From Collinsella sp. AF23-4AC (lineage in GTDB: Bacteria > Actinomycetota > Coriobacteriia > Coriobacteriales > Coriobacteriaceae): DNA of 64,000 bases. The stretch is from assembly GCF_003462685.1 (NCBI RefSeq), contig NZ_QRVE01000003.1:62001-126000 (forward strand). The letters run 5' to 3'. A program made the translations under genes and the position numbers. Shown here piece after piece: positions 1 to 9,859 of the stretch. A model generated the notes under the pieces. The model was not told the DNA's origin. It saw only the letters and a list, made by a program, of their open reading frames with translations, and ran no database searches. The first letter of the stretch is position 1; each line of letters starts with the position of its first letter.

Positions 1-1162
1 TCGGCAGGAACCAACCGAGCGGCATGTCGTTGTCCTCGTAGTCATCGATAACCTGCCGAGCAGAGAACTGGCGGTCGAAATCGGTCGCTTTCATGTTCTC
101 GGTATCAACCGAAGGGCCCTCACCGTTGAGCGTCTCGGCCGCAAGTGTGCCGTCGAGCTTGTAGCCCGTCGACATGCCAGACTCGTACTTAACGTCGCCC
201 TTCTCGCTCGAGGACTTGCTGCCCTTGGTCTCCCACTTCTTTTGACCCGAGGTCGTTGACCAGCCATCACGGTTATAGGCATTAAGATGACCAAGGTAGA
301 ACCCGTACTCGGGCAGCAGTACCGGGTTACCGGTCACCTTGTAGTAGTCCTGCAGCATCTCGGTTGCCACGTTCGAAGCGCCCTCGTTGGTCGCCACGAA
401 GTAGTAGGCATCAAACTCATTCTCGCTGTGCAAAGTCGTGACCGTCGATGAGTCCGTGGAACCGAAGTCGTAGGAACCCTCTGCAAACGTGTTTCGGAGT
501 ACGCCGTAGCCGTCACTCGTCCAATAAAACGGGTTGGGCGAGGCAACGCCGCCATCAGTCCAGTTGTTCGTGTTGGAGATGGCGATGGTCTGGTTGGTGT
601 GCAGGAAGCGTCCGTTCTGGGTGCCGCCGCCAAAGAAGTTCTCGGACTTCTCCTTGGCGAGCGTCTGGACGGTACCCTTCTTATCAAGGTCGAGGGACGC
701 GGACTCGGAAACCACGACACGGTCGCCTGACTTGATACTCATCTTGCCAGTCGCCTTGTCCAGGATCACGGTCGCCTTTCCGCCGGTGATCTCGATAGTG
801 TCGCCCTTGTCGGCAACCGTCGCGCTCGGCTTGCTGTAGGTGTCCGAGGTATCGGGCTGAGCCTGGATTTTAGCCGTGTGGGACTTACTGCGCGGTGTGG
901 CGTAATCGGAAAACTCACCCTTGGGGTCGACGTTATAACGGAAAATACCGTCCTCGAGGAACGTAATACGGCCCTTGATGCCGTCAGCGAAATCGATGTC
1001 GACGACATTCGAGGCAGACTGGGACACGGTCGCTGAGTCGACGCCCTTGAGTGGCGTGGCAATCGCCTGCTGGGGATTGGCAAACACGAGCGTCGCTGCA
1101 GTGGCAACGAGGACCGCGCTTCCCTTCACCCACCGTTTCGTAAAAATGGAATTCCTGCGCAC
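1..1162 (-). CDS. Secreted glycoside hydrolase family 31 protein, N-terminal part (runs off the window)
   Basis: 387 residues are visible and the 3' end lies beyond the left edge. A GTG start is chosen because AGAAAGGAG sits 6 nt upstream and no in-frame ATG has a better site. Residues 1-33 form a signal peptide (basic start, hydrophobic VLVATAATLVF core, cleavage near QQAIA). The rest resembles the N-terminal beta-sandwich and first barrel strands of GH31 enzymes: FFGGGTQNGRF near residue 155, then a segment containing NWTDGGVASPNPFYW and GYGVLRNTF, and LLPEYGFYLGH further on. GH31 members cleave alpha-linked sugars such as glucosides, xylosides or alpha-GalNAc; the substrate cannot be set without the catalytic half. 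A secreted enzyme fits a gut glycan-foraging role, which is inference. Confidence 0.8.
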   Translation of the reverse strand, partial: MRRNSIFTKRWVKGSAVLVATAATLVFANPQQAIATPLKGVDSATVSQSASNVVDIDFADGIKGRITFLEDGIFRYNVDPKGEFSDYATPRSKSHTAKIQAQPDTSDTYSKPSATVADKGDTIEITGGKATVILDKATGKMSIKSGDRVVVSESASLDLDKKGTVQTLAKEKSENFFGGGTQNGRFLHTNQTIAISNTNNWTDGGVASPNPFYWTSDGYGVLRNTFAEGSYDFGSTDSSTVTTLHSENEFDAYYFVATNEGASNVATEMLQDYYKVTGNPVLLPEYGFYLGHLNAYNRDGWSTTSGQKKWETKGSKSSSEKGDVKYESGMSTGYKLDGTLAAETLNGEGPSVDTENMKATDFDRQFSARQVIDDYEDNDMPLGWFLP

Positions 1163-1480
1163 CTGGGCTCCTTTCTTCCGACATGCCGAGGACGCCCCCC
1201 TCCCGGCAGCATGGGAAAACGTATCAAACGGGGATGTTCGGTACATTCCGCACAATGGGGCCACCCGTTACCAAGGGGCCAACTGGTAGTAACCAGATAG
1301 CCACCTACTAGGTCATATCAATATATGGGAGCACTTGCGCAACCAAGTTCGGAAGTCCACCAACGGCAGTAAAATGAGCGTCAACGGCAAGGTAGGCTTA
1401 ATAAGCCATACCAATTGGTTCTTCAGTCAAATACCAATCTAGCAAAAATGTACTGTTTATCTGGTATTACACAGACCATA

Positions 1481-1526
1481 CCTTTCCCTCGGGAACTGGG
1501 CTTCGCGAAGTTTCCCGAGGGAAAGG
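1481..1526. repeat. Hairpin element, copy 1 (15-bp perfect stem, 16-nt loop)
   Basis: The stem CCTTTCCCTCGGGAA at 1481-1495 pairs perfectly with 1512-1526. The 16-nt loop CTGGGCTTCGCGAAGT contains the palindrome CTTCGCGAAG. The loop is the exact reverse complement of the loop of the hairpin at 1988-2031, while the two stems differ by paired changes. No U-tract follows, so it is not an ordinary terminator. Confidence 0.75.
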
Positions 1527-1857
1527 CTCAGCCGCCACCCTGCGACCTACCGGGGGTTGCCATGGCGTACGTTGGCTGATTTGGTTTGGATAAAAAGGTT
1601 GGCGGAGAGTGATGGGCAGTTAGTTCAGATACGTATAATTTGGCCGTGGCCTTGGGCACGAAACTGCCGCTTGGAAGCCGGCGCGGACCCAGTATTGGGC
1701 CGTTCCCAGCTTGACAGAGCGTCTTTATCGATTCAGATTGCCAAAAATAGGCTGAATGAGTCCAAATCGATCTTCTCCTACTCTCTAGAAAACACGAATT
1801 TGAACTAACTGTCCAGAGGCGTCCTCGACTAACAGTAAAAAGGCCTCCATACAAAGA

Positions 1858-1893
1858 GTGGGCCCTGCCGCTCGAACGAACGGCAGGGCCCAC
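1858..1893. terminator. Bidirectional terminator-like hairpin
   Basis: A 13-bp perfect stem (GTGGGCCCTGCCG and its complement) with a 10-nt loop. A T-rich run (TTTCTTTTT) follows on the plus strand and TCTTTG on the minus strand. Its position about 170 nt beyond the carB stop suggests it ends the carAB transcript. Confidence 0.55.
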
Positions 1894-1937
1894 ACTCACT
1901 TTCTTTTTCAGCCCTAGTCATCGCGCAAAGCCCCTTC

Positions 1938-2081
1938 GGCAGCACACGGTGCAGCCAAGTCACCGCAGGCCGGGGCGGGAGGCGGTCCTTTCTCTCGGAA
2001 AACTTCGCGAAGCCCAGTTTCCGAGAGAAAGTGTCCGGCTGCCGCCCCGGCCGGCCAGGTCAACTACACCGTGTGCTGCGG
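1938..2081. repeat. Large imperfect palindrome overlapping the carB 3' end; contains hairpin copy 2 at 1988-2031
   Basis: The core is a 14-bp stem (1988-2001 with 2018-2031) around the loop ACTTCGCGAAGCCCAG. Outside it the arms stay complementary for roughly another 50 nt. Identical blocks are GCAGCACACGGTG (left arm, 1939-1951, against the end of carB at 2068-2080), GCCGGGGCGG and CTTTCTCTCGG. The right arm includes the last carB codons and stop, so the left arm looks like an inverted copy of the carB tail. Confidence 0.7.
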
Positions 2082-5000
2082 CAGGTCCTGCAGGGCGATG
2101 ACGTCCATGCCCATGTCATTGGCGCTGCCATGACCCTGCTGGTCCTCGCGCACGGCCTCGATGGCACTCACGTACGTGTTGGCGGCAGACATCGCCGTCA
2201 CGCAGGTCACACCGCGACGCACGGCCTCGGTACGTAGCAGGTAGCCATCGCCACGCGAGCCCGGACCGTACGGCGTATTGATGATCACCGCGATCTTGCC
2301 ATCGGCGATCAGGTCACCGATGTTGGGACGCTCGCCGTCGTGCGGACCGCTAATCTTCTCCACGACTTCGCACGTCACGTTGCCTCCGCGCAGCACGCGC
2401 GCCGTACCCTCGGTAGAGCAAATGTCAAAGCCCAGGTAGCGCAGGATGCGGGCGACCGAAAGGATATGGCGCTTGTCGCGGTCGCACACACTGATGAACA
2501 CCTTGCCGCTGCTCGGGTCGGGCAGCTTGTAGTCGATCGCCAGCTGCGTCTTGGCGTATGCCTCGGGATAGCTCTTGGCGATACCCATGACCTCGCCCGT
2601 CGACTTCATCTCGGGTCCCAGGATAACGTCGGCTCCCGGGAAACGGCCCCAGGGCATAACGGCTTCCTTCATGCAGAACCAGTCCAGCTGACGCTCGTCG
2701 CTCGGCAGGCCCAGGCTCGCGATGGAATCGCCCGCCATGATACGCGCCGCGCACTTGGCCAGCGGCACGCCGGTGGCCTTGGAGATAAACGGCACGGTAC
2801 GGCTGGCACGCGGGTTGGCCTCGATCACGTAGACGGTCTCGCCCTTAATGGCGTACTGCACGTTGACCAGGCCGCGGACTCCCAGCGCCATCGCGATGCG
2901 GCGCGTAGTCTCGCGGAGCTTCGCCTGCAGGCTCTCGCTAAAGCTAAACGGCGGAATGCACGTCGCGGAGTCGCCGGAGTGAATACCGGCCTCCTCGATA
3001 TGCTCCAGGATACCGCCGATGTAGACCTCCTCGCCGTCGCACAGGGCGTCGACATCGGACTCGATCGCACCCTCCAAGAAGCGATCCAGATACACCGGGT
3101 AGTCGGGGCTAATGCGTGCAGCCTCGGTCATGTAATCGCGCAGATGCTCGGCATCGTAGGCGATCATCATGCCGCGGCCGCCCAGCACATAGCTCGGACG
3201 TACCAGCAGCGGGTAGCCAATGTGTGCGGCAACGGCCTCGGCCTCCTCAAACGAGGTGGCCTGGCCCGCCGGCGGGTACATGATGCCTAACTTGTCGAGC
3301 AGAGCGGCGAAGCGCTCGCGGTCCTCGGCAAAGTCGATGGCATCGGGCTTGGTGCCCATGATGTTCACGCCGCTCTCCTCGAGCATGCGCGCCAGCTTAA
3401 GCGGAGTCTGGCCGCCGAGCGTCACCACGACGCCGTCGGGGCGCTCAACATCGATAACGTCCATGACGTCCTCGTAGGTGAGCGGCTCAAAGTACAGGCG
3501 GTCGGACGTGTCATAGTCGGTCGAGACGGTCTCGGGATTGCAGTTGACCATGATGGTCTCAAAGCCGCGGGCCGCCAGCGCGTAGCTCGCGTGCACGCAA
3601 CAGTAATCGAACTCGATACCCTGGCCAATGCGGTTGGGACCGGCGCCCAGGATCATCGCCTTGGGCTTGTCCGCCGGCGTGGTCTCGTCGGGAGCCACGC
3701 ACTTCTTGGCGAGCGGGCTTGTGCGGTAGATGTTCTCGTACGTCTTGTAGTGGTACTCCGTGGCGCTCGAGAACTCCGCAGCGCAGGTATCGACCGTCTT
3801 CATGCTGGGAACCACGCCCAGGCCCTTGCGGTAGGCGCGCACAAAGCGCTCGTCCGAGCCGGTCAGCGCGGCGATCTCGGCGTCGCTCGTGCCATACTGC
3901 TTGAGCAGGCGCATCGCGTCGGCGTCGATATCCTCCACACGCAGGCCGCGGATGCTCTCCTGGACCTGCACCATATCGTTGATGCGATTGAGATACCACG
4001 GATCGATACCGCAAATGGCGTGGATGCGCGCAACATCCCAGCCGCGGCGCAGGGCCTCGACCACAAAGAAGATGCGGTGCTCGGTCGGGGTACCCACGGC
4101 CTGAGCAAGCTCGTCGTCGCTCAGCTTATCGGCACCTTCCTTGCCGCCGGCGCAAATGCCCTGGTGGCCGTCCTCCAGCGAGCGCATAGCCTTGCCAAAG
4201 GCCTCCTCAAAGGTGCGGCCGATCGCCATGATCTCGCCCACGGCCTTCATGCGCGTGGTGAGCGTGGGGTCGGTACCCTTGAACTTCTCGAAGGCAAAGC
4301 GCGGCACCTTGACCACACAGTAGTCGATCGTGGGCTCAAAGCAGGCGGGCGTAGCCTTGGTGATGTCGTTGACGATCTCGTCGAGCGTATAGCCCACGGC
4401 CAGACGCGCGGCGGCCTTGGCAATGGGGAAACCCGTGGCCTTGGAGGCCAGCGCGGACGAGCGGCTCACGCGCGGGTTCATCTCGATGACGATCAGGCGG
4501 CCGGTGTTGGGGTTCACGGCAAACTGCACGTTGGAGCCACCGGTCTCGACGCCGATCTTCTCAAGAATGGCGAGCGAGGCCACGCGCATGCGCTGATACT
4601 CAAGGTCGGAGAGCGTCTGCGCCGGCGCCACGGTGATGGAGTCGCCGGTATGCACGCCCATGGGGTCGAGGTTCTCGATGGAGCACACGATGATGCCGTT
4701 GCCGGCGTGGTCACGCATGACCTCCATCTCGTACTCTTTCCAGCCCTCGATGGACTCCTCGACCAGCACCTCGTGGGCGGGCGAGAGCTCCAGGCCCTGG
4801 CTCACGATGGAGACGAGCTCCTCGTGGGTGTGAGCGATGCCGCCGCCGGCGCCACCGAGGGTAAAGCTCGGGCGCAGTACACAGGGATAGCCCACGCGCT
4901 CGGCGATAGCCTCGGCGTCGGCCACGCTGTAGGCATAGCCCGAGCGCGCGACCTCCAGGCCGATCTCGGCCATGGCCTCGTTAAAGAGTTTGCGGTCCTC

Positions 5001-5378
5001 GCCACGCTCGATGGCGGCCAGGTCGCAACCGATCATCTCGACGCCGTACTTGTCGAGCGTACCGTCTTTCGCCAGCTCGACGGCGGCGTTCAGACCGGTC
5101 TGGCCGCCCAGCGTGGGCAGCAGCGCGTCCGGGCGCTCTTTCTTGATCACGCGCTCGATAAACTCGGCGGTGATAGGCTCGACATAGGTGCGGTCGGCCA
5201 AGCCCGGATCGGTCATGATGGTCGCCGGGTTGGAGTTGACCAGGATGACCTCAAAGCCATCCTCCTTGAGCACCTTGCAGGCCTGGGCGCCGGAGTAGTC
5301 GAACTCACAGGCCTGGCCAATAACGATAGGGCCAGAACCAATAACGAGGATACGCTTGATGTCAGTACGTTTCGGCAT
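2064..5378 (-). CDS. carB: Carbamoyl-phosphate synthase large subunit
   Basis: 1104 residues, the usual length. It makes carbamoyl phosphate from ammonia passed on by CarA, bicarbonate and two ATP, feeding pyrimidine and arginine synthesis in the cytoplasm. The two homologous ATP-grasp halves are visible: N-terminal [19 protein letters not shown], glycine-rich FTLGGAGGG and [12 protein letters not shown]; second half [22 protein letters not shown] and [10 protein letters not shown]-terminal MGS-like allosteric domain follows. The start is the ATG at 5378, preceded by AGGAGAAC, because the family motif begins right there; upstream codons in frame overlap carA. The gap to the carA stop is 1 nt, so translational coupling is likely. 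The stop codon lies in the right arm of a large palindrome. Confidence 0.97.
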   Translation of the reverse strand: MPKRTDIKRILVIGSGPIVIGQACEFDYSGAQACKVLKEDGFEVILVNSNPATIMTDPGLADRTYVEPITAEFIERVIKKERPDALLPTLGGQTGLNAAVELAKDGTLDKYGVEMIGCDLAAIERGEDRKLFNEAMAEIGLEVARSGYAYSVADAEAIAERVGYPCVLRPSFTLGGAGGGIAHTHEELVSIVSQGLELSPAHEVLVEESIEGWKEYEMEVMRDHAGNGIIVCSIENLDPMGVHTGDSITVAPAQTLSDLEYQRMRVASLAILEKIGVETGGSNVQFAVNPNTGRLIVIEMNPRVSRSSALASKATGFPIAKAAARLAVGYTLDEIVNDITKATPACFEPTIDYCVVKVPRFAFEKFKGTDPTLTTRMKAVGEIMAIGRTFEEAFGKAMRSLEDGHQGICAGGKEGADKLSDDELAQAVGTPTEHRIFFVVEALRRGWDVARIHAICGIDPWYLNRINDMVQVQESIRGLRVEDIDADAMRLLKQYGTSDAEIAALTGSDERFVRAYRKGLGVVPSMKTVDTCAAEFSSATEYHYKTYENIYRTSPLAKKCVAPDETTPADKPKAMILGAGPNRIGQGIEFDYCCVHASYALAARGFETIMVNCNPETVSTDYDTSDRLYFEPLTYEDVMDVIDVERPDGVVVTLGGQTPLKLARMLEESGVNIMGTKPDAIDFAEDRERFAALLDKLGIMYPPAGQATSFEEAEAVAAHIGYPLLVRPSYVLGGRGMMIAYDAEHLRDYMTEAARISPDYPVYLDRFLEGAIESDVDALCDGEEVYIGGILEHIEEAGIHSGDSATCIPPFSFSESLQAKLRETTRRIAMALGVRGLVNVQYAIKGETVYVIEANPRASRTVPFISKATGVPLAKCAARIMAGDSIASLGLPSDERQLDWFCMKEAVMPWGRFPGADVILGPEMKSTGEVMGIAKSYPEAYAKTQLAIDYKLPDPSSGKVFISVCDRDKRHILSVARILRYLGFDICSTEGTARVLRGGNVTCEVVEKISGPHDGERPNIGDLIADGKIAVIINTPYGPGSRGDGYLLRTEAVRRGVTCVTAMSAANTYVSAIEAVREDQQGHGSANDMGMDVIALQDLPQHTV

Positions 5379-5379
5379 G

Positions 5380-6819
5380 TTAGTTCTCCTCACTCGCAGC
5401 GTTCTCGGACTCGGCGAAATTCCAGCCGGCAAGGCGGTCCTTCGCGGTGTCGATGTCCAGGTAGTTCTCCTCGCCGTCCATGAGTCGCGTAAAGGCGGTA
5501 AAGAGATAGTGGGCATCGGTGGGGCCGGGCGAAGCCTCGGGGTGGTACTGGACCGAGAAGCACGGTGCGTCGAGCAGCTGGATGCCCTCGGCGGTGCCGT
5601 CGTTGAGGTTCACGTGCGTCAGGCGAATGCGGCCGAAGCGCTCGTTCATCACGACCGGCGCGATGCCGCGACGCACCCAGACGCGCAGGTCGCCATCGGC
5701 CGCATGCTCGGTCTCGCCGCCGGAAAGTTCCGGGATCAGTTTGCCCAGACTGGGGAACAGCAGGCCAAAGCCGTGGTTTTGCGCGGTAATCTCCACGCGA
5801 CGGCTCACCAGGTTCATAACCGGCTGGTTGCCACCGCGGTGACCGAACTTAAGCTTTTCCATCTGGGCGCCGCACGCCAAGCTGATCATCTGGTGACCCA
5901 GGCAAATACCAAAGACCGGCACCCTGCCGATCAGCTGCTGCACCTGCTCGTAGGTCTCTACCACGGCATCGGGGTCGCCGGGGCCGTTGGATAAAAAGAC
6001 GCCGTCGGGATTCATGTCGAGCACCTCACTCGCGGGCGTATCCCACGGCACGACAGTAAGGTCGCAGCCGGCACGGACCAGGCCCTCCAGGATGCCGCGC
6101 TTGACGCCGCAGTCGTAGGCGACCACGTTGTGGCGGGAAGGAGCGGCAGGGGCAAGCGCAAAGTCATGCGTAGCGGGCAGGTCGCCCGCGGAAAAAGCAT
6201 GGGGCTCGGGGCAGCTCACGGTCTTGACCAGATTCTCGCCCACCAGCGTCGGCGCTGCGGCCAGACGCTCGGCAAGCTCGTCGACGTCAAAGATCTCGGT
6301 CGAGATAATGCCCATCTTGGAACCGTTGTCGCGCAGGTGGCGCACCAGGGCTCGGGTGTCGACGCCCTCGATGGCGACGATGCCGTGGGCACGCAGATAC
6401 TCCGGCACGCTGACGGCCGAGCGCCAGTTGGAAGGCGTGGCGCACATGTCGCGGACGATCATGCCGCGCATGGCGGGAGCGCTCGCGGGGCGAGCGGTAT
6501 CGCCGGGGAAGGCCGACTGGACGTCGGTCTCATCAATTCCGTAGTTACCGATCTGCGGATAGGTCATGGTTACGATTTGGCCGGCATAGCTCGGGTCAGT
6601 CATGACCTCAAAATAGCCCTCAAGCGAAGTGTTAAAGCAGACTTCGCCGGTTGCGGTACCCTCGGCACCACATGCACGGCCATAAAAAATGGTCCCATCC
6701 TCAAGATACAGGATGCAGGGACCGCAGGTGCCCTTGCTGGTTTTTGCCAGCATACGCTGGCACAACTCGCTGGGCGCGACGGTGCGGGCGGCAGCGCCCG
6801 CAATATGGTTGTTCGCCAT
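5380..6819 (-). CDS. carA: Carbamoyl-phosphate synthase small (glutaminase) subunit
   Basis: 479 residues. It hydrolyses glutamine and channels ammonia to CarB. The N-terminal CarA domain ([15 protein letters not shown], near 40-55) precedes a class I glutamine amidotransferase domain with the nucleophile Cys306 in FGICLGHQ and the His/Glu pair in YHPEASPGP. The ATG at 6819 follows AAGGAGAA and is preferred over an in-frame start 21 nt upstream with no site. About 35 residues precede the usual family start and include CGPC, which is odd for this family. First gene of a carAB pair. Confidence 0.96.
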   Translation of the reverse strand: MANNHIAGAAARTVAPSELCQRMLAKTSKGTCGPCILYLEDGTIFYGRACGAEGTATGEVCFNTSLEGYFEVMTDPSYAGQIVTMTYPQIGNYGIDETDVQSAFPGDTARPASAPAMRGMIVRDMCATPSNWRSAVSVPEYLRAHGIVAIEGVDTRALVRHLRDNGSKMGIISTEIFDVDELAERLAAAPTLVGENLVKTVSCPEPHAFSAGDLPATHDFALAPAAPSRHNVVAYDCGVKRGILEGLVRAGCDLTVVPWDTPASEVLDMNPDGVFLSNGPGDPDAVVETYEQVQQLIGRVPVFGICLGHQMISLACGAQMEKLKFGHRGGNQPVMNLVSRRVEITAQNHGFGLLFPSLGKLIPELSGGETEHAADGDLRVWVRRGIAPVVMNERFGRIRLTHVNLNDGTAEGIQLLDAPCFSVQYHPEASPGPTDAHYLFTAFTRLMDGEENYLDIDTAKDRLAGWNFAESENAASEEN

Positions 6820-6980
6820 AATTCTCCTTCCCGGTCTCACAGGACCGGCTTAAAGGTTGGTAGTTAGGCCTCGCGGTATTCTAACCGTAAGCATCGCATA
6901 TGGCATTAATTACATAGAATTGTTTACAAAATGATAATTATGACTTCCCATGCATAATGATTTTTCTGGGACGGGGATTA

Positions 6981-7023
6981 AAAATCGTCCCGCGTGGGCT
7001 TGTGACTCACGCGGGACGATTCG
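6981..7023 (-). terminator. Rho-independent terminator
   Basis: On the minus strand the 14-bp stem AATCGTCCCGCGTG and its complement is followed by TTTTTAAT. It lies directly behind the stop of the gene at 7026-7985 and separates it from carA. Confidence 0.8.
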
Positions 7024-7025
7024 TT

Positions 7026-7985
7026 TTATTTATCCTGCTCCAGCAGATCGGACGGTGTGCGATCGGGCTTGCCGCCGCGGAAAATCTCGCGGCCATGCAG
7101 GCGATGCTCCAGGTCACGTTCGGCCTTTTCCTCGTCAATCTTGGTCTGGCTTACCGCCGGGTCCTCAATCAGCGACGACACCGAGTTCACCTGCTTTTGG
7201 ATGCGCTCGGCAATCGTGTCGTCCATGCTCACGATACGCATCTTCCAGTCGATGCTCGTGGCATTTGACGAGCTCTTGGTCCACACGAACGTCAGAATGG
7301 CGCTCTGATGGCCCCGTGCGGGAAACATGCCAAAGAAAGAGTCGTGCTGGATCTTGCTGTCCTCGTCGATATAGGCGTGCACGTTATACACCACGCGGTC
7401 GATCTTATCGTTGAGCAACGCGTTGGTCGCAAGTGCCGCAGCCTGAATCTGCCCGTTGGACAGCAGCTCAAGCTCGTTGGCAGACGATGTGTCCAACACC
7501 GTTACCTCGACCGTGCCCGTACGTTCATCGGCTTCATCGACGGTAAAGTCGAGCGGGAACTGCGTAAAGCCGTTGCCCCACTCAAGGCCGCCCTTCAGTG
7601 CCGTGGAAACGGTATCCACCGAAACGCTCTCGGACAGGTTGGCAGTGTTCAAGCGGCGCATCACGCCGTAGCCAATCTGCATGCCCACGATCAACACCAG
7701 AATGCCGATAACTACGGCCATGGCAGTCTTCGTAATGGTATGGCTCACCCGCGAACCCGAAGGGTCATCCTCGGACAGCGGGTCGATATGTTTTGCCTGG
7801 CTCGCGCGGTCCTCGCTGCGCAGCTGCGCCAGCGCCGCCTTGTCGCCGCGTTTGACCGCAGCTTCTTTTTCGCGCATGCGCTCGGTGCGCTTTTTGGCAA
7901 GCGTCGGATCCAAAACGCCGGATGCGTCGATCTCGGAGAATAACTCCGTCACTTCTTCCGGAGTCAAAGGGTTCTTCTCAGCCAT
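7026..7985 (-). CDS. Single-pass membrane protein of unknown function
   Basis: 319 residues. The N-terminal 85 residues are charged and Lys/Glu/Arg-rich, with predicted helix and probably cytoplasmic. One membrane segment (MAVVIGILVLIVGMQIGYGVM, about 89-109) follows, then an extracytoplasmic domain of about 170 residues with alternating hydrophobic patches and a charged tail. I do not recognise a family. The ATG at 7985 follows AGGAAG. It sits 19 nt after the ABC exporter gene on the same strand and is ended by its own terminator, so the two probably share a transcript and possibly a membrane-associated job. Confidence 0.75.
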   Translation of the reverse strand: MAEKNPLTPEEVTELFSEIDASGVLDPTLAKKRTERMREKEAAVKRGDKAALAQLRSEDRASQAKHIDPLSEDDPSGSRVSHTITKTAMAVVIGILVLIVGMQIGYGVMRRLNTANLSESVSVDTVSTALKGGLEWGNGFTQFPLDFTVDEADERTGTVEVTVLDTSSANELELLSNGQIQAAALATNALLNDKIDRVVYNVHAYIDEDSKIQHDSFFGMFPARGHQSAILTFVWTKSSSNATSIDWKMRIVSMDDTIAERIQKQVNSVSSLIEDPAVSQTKIDEEKAERDLEHRLHGREIFRGGKPDRTPSDLLEQDK

Positions 7986-8004
7986 ATACTTCCTGTCATA
8001 TCAA

Positions 8005-9777
8005 TCAGTCGAGCTCGTGCGCACGCGCACCTTCGAACTGCATTCGATAGTAACGGGCATAGGTGCCGCCACGGGCGAGAAGCTGCTCGTGCGTACCACG
8101 TTCCACAACGCGACCATGCTCGACGGTCGCAATCTCGTCGGCATGTTTAATGGTCGAGAGACGGTGGGCGATGATGATCGTGGTGCGACCGCGTGCCAGG
8201 CGCTCGAGCGACTCCTGCACCGCTTCCTCGCTCTCGTTATCCAAGGCGCTCGTCGCCTCGTCCAGGATCAGGATCTTGGGGTTCTTGAGAAACACGCGCG
8301 CAATGGCTACGCGCTGCTTCTGGCCGCCCGAAAGACGGCTGCCGCGCTCGCCCACGACCGTGTCGTAGCCCTGCGGCAGCGACTCGATGAAGGCATCGAT
8401 ATTGGCGCGGCGAGCGGCCTCGGCGACCTCTTCTGCCGTGGCGCCTGGCCTGCCGTAGGCGATGTTCTCGCCAATCGTACCGTCAAACAGATAGACATCC
8501 TGCTGCACCAGGCCAATGGCGCGGCGCAGACTCTGTTGCGTCACGTCGCGCACGTCCTGGCCGTCGATGCTGATGGATCCAGCAGCCACGTCATAAAAGC
8601 GCGGCAGCAGCGAACACGTTGTGGACTTGCCGCCGCCCGAGGGGCCAACCAGCGCAATGGTCTGGCCGGGCTTGATGGACAGATCCATATGGTCGATAAC
8701 AGGGCGCCCGTCGGCGCCGCCCTCGCCCAATTCAACATCCTCGTAGCTAAAGCACACGTCGCGATATTCAACCGCGCCAGCCGTCACCTGCAGATCCGCG
8801 GCATCCGGCTTGTCCTGGATATCCGGGGCGGTCGAAAGCACCTCGTCCATGCGTTTAAAGCCGGCGATGGCCTTCTGATACGTCTCAGCCGAGTTCACAA
8901 GCGTCTCGAGCGGGGTGCAGAACAGCGAAATGTAGAGCGCGAAGGTCGCCATATCGACCGCCTGCAGCTGTCCCTGGGCCACCAGCCAACCACCCAGCAG
9001 CACCACAATCACGTACAGCACGCCCGAGAGCAGACCATACGTCGCAGTGTAGACGCCCATGGCGTGATACATATTCTCCTTGGACGAAAGATAGCGGTCG
9101 TTAGAGGCGCGGAACTTGGAACGCTCAGCTTCCTCGTTCGCAAAACTCTTGACCACGCGCATGCCTGCCAGCGAATCCTGCAGCTGAGCATTAATACCGC
9201 TGATCTTTTTGCGGTTGTCGCTAAAGACCTCGCGCATGCGCATGTTCTGCCAAAACATGATGACCGCAAACGCCGCCGTCACCACGGCCATGGCAAGAGC
9301 CAGCGCCGGGGCAATAGCAAAGAGGATCACAAACGAGCCGACGATCTCGATGCCGCAGATGATAATCCACTCGGGCACGTGGTGTGCCGCCTCGCAGATA
9401 TCGAACAGGTCGTTGACCACGCGGCTCATCATGTCACCCGAGCTGTTGCGATCGAAGTACGCAAAGCTAAAGCGCTCGTACTGATCGAACAGGTCCTCGC
9501 GCATCTTGGACTCCATGCGCGCGCCCATCACGTGGCCCCAGTAACTCACAAAGTAGCGACAGGCACAACGGATGGCATACATCAGTACCAGGCCAACCGC
9601 GATCATACCGAGCGCCTGCATGATGGCCGCCTGGCCCTGGGTAAACAGCCCACCGGTCAGATTGCGCAGGATAATGGGAAACGCCAGGTCGATGGCGGCG
9701 AGCACCAAAGCGCAAACAGTATCAGCAACAAAAAGCCCCATCTGGGGCTTGTAGTAAGAAAGAAACCTCTTCAGCAT
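8005..9777 (-). CDS. ABC transporter, fused permease and ATP-binding protein (exporter type)
   Basis: 590 residues, the normal length of a half-transporter with one six-helix membrane domain (about 1-310) fused to one nucleotide-binding domain. Walker A GPSGGGKST, signature LSGGQKQRVAIAR, Walker B ILILDEATSALD and H-loop IAHRLSTI are all intact, so it should be active, presumably as a homodimer. The substrate cannot be told from sequence; relatives move lipids, peptides or drugs. The start is ATG at 9777 behind GAGGATC. It is followed at 19 nt by the membrane protein gene. Confidence 0.93.
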   Translation of the reverse strand: MLKRFLSYYKPQMGLFVADTVCALVLAAIDLAFPIILRNLTGGLFTQGQAAIMQALGMIAVGLVLMYAIRCACRYFVSYWGHVMGARMESKMREDLFDQYERFSFAYFDRNSSGDMMSRVVNDLFDICEAAHHVPEWIIICGIEIVGSFVILFAIAPALALAMAVVTAAFAVIMFWQNMRMREVFSDNRKKISGINAQLQDSLAGMRVVKSFANEEAERSKFRASNDRYLSSKENMYHAMGVYTATYGLLSGVLYVIVVLLGGWLVAQGQLQAVDMATFALYISLFCTPLETLVNSAETYQKAIAGFKRMDEVLSTAPDIQDKPDAADLQVTAGAVEYRDVCFSYEDVELGEGGADGRPVIDHMDLSIKPGQTIALVGPSGGGKSTTCSLLPRFYDVAAGSISIDGQDVRDVTQQSLRRAIGLVQQDVYLFDGTIGENIAYGRPGATAEEVAEAARRANIDAFIESLPQGYDTVVGERGSRLSGGQKQRVAIARVFLKNPKILILDEATSALDNESEEAVQESLERLARGRTTIIIAHRLSTIKHADEIATVEHGRVVERGTHEQLLARGGTYARYYRMQFEGARAHELD

Positions 9778-9808
9778 GTGATCCTCAAAGAAATATCAGC
9801 AACGTAAG

Positions 9809-9847
9809 GCCCTGGGACAAAGCAATCAGCAGTACTTGTCCCAGGGC
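9809..9847. terminator. Hairpin between the NUDIX and ABC transporter genes
   Basis: A 12-bp perfect stem (GCCCTGGGACAA and its complement) with a 15-nt loop lies 12 nt behind the NUDIX stop. No clear U-tract follows, so termination is likely but not certain; an RNA-stability or attenuator role is possible. Confidence 0.45.
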
Positions 9848-9859
9848 TACCCCCACTCG

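Larger units (their letters stand above)
1163..2063. other. Gene-free stretch between the GH31 gene and carB
   Basis: About 900 bases without a convincing gene. The part next to the GH31 gene (1290-1480) is AT-richer than its surroundings and holds a short palindrome ACCAATTGGT near 1410-1420 that could be an operator for the secreted enzyme; this is a guess. Two related hairpins (1481-1526, 1988-2031) and a bidirectional terminator-like hairpin (1858-1893) occupy the rest. Open frames on either strand lack ribosome binding sites and any family resemblance. Confidence 0.6.

Noticed and set aside
1528..1899. Open frames on both strands between the GH31 gene and carB
   Set aside because: No ribosome binding site and no protein-like composition; they run across a terminator hairpin.
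3591..5483. A 630-codon open frame on the plus strand opposite carB
   Set aside because: Shadow of the high-GC codon pattern of carB; His/Ala/Leu/Gly-heavy and without family motifs. The same holds for the long frames opposite gyrA, gyrB, dnaN, typA and the M28-like gene.
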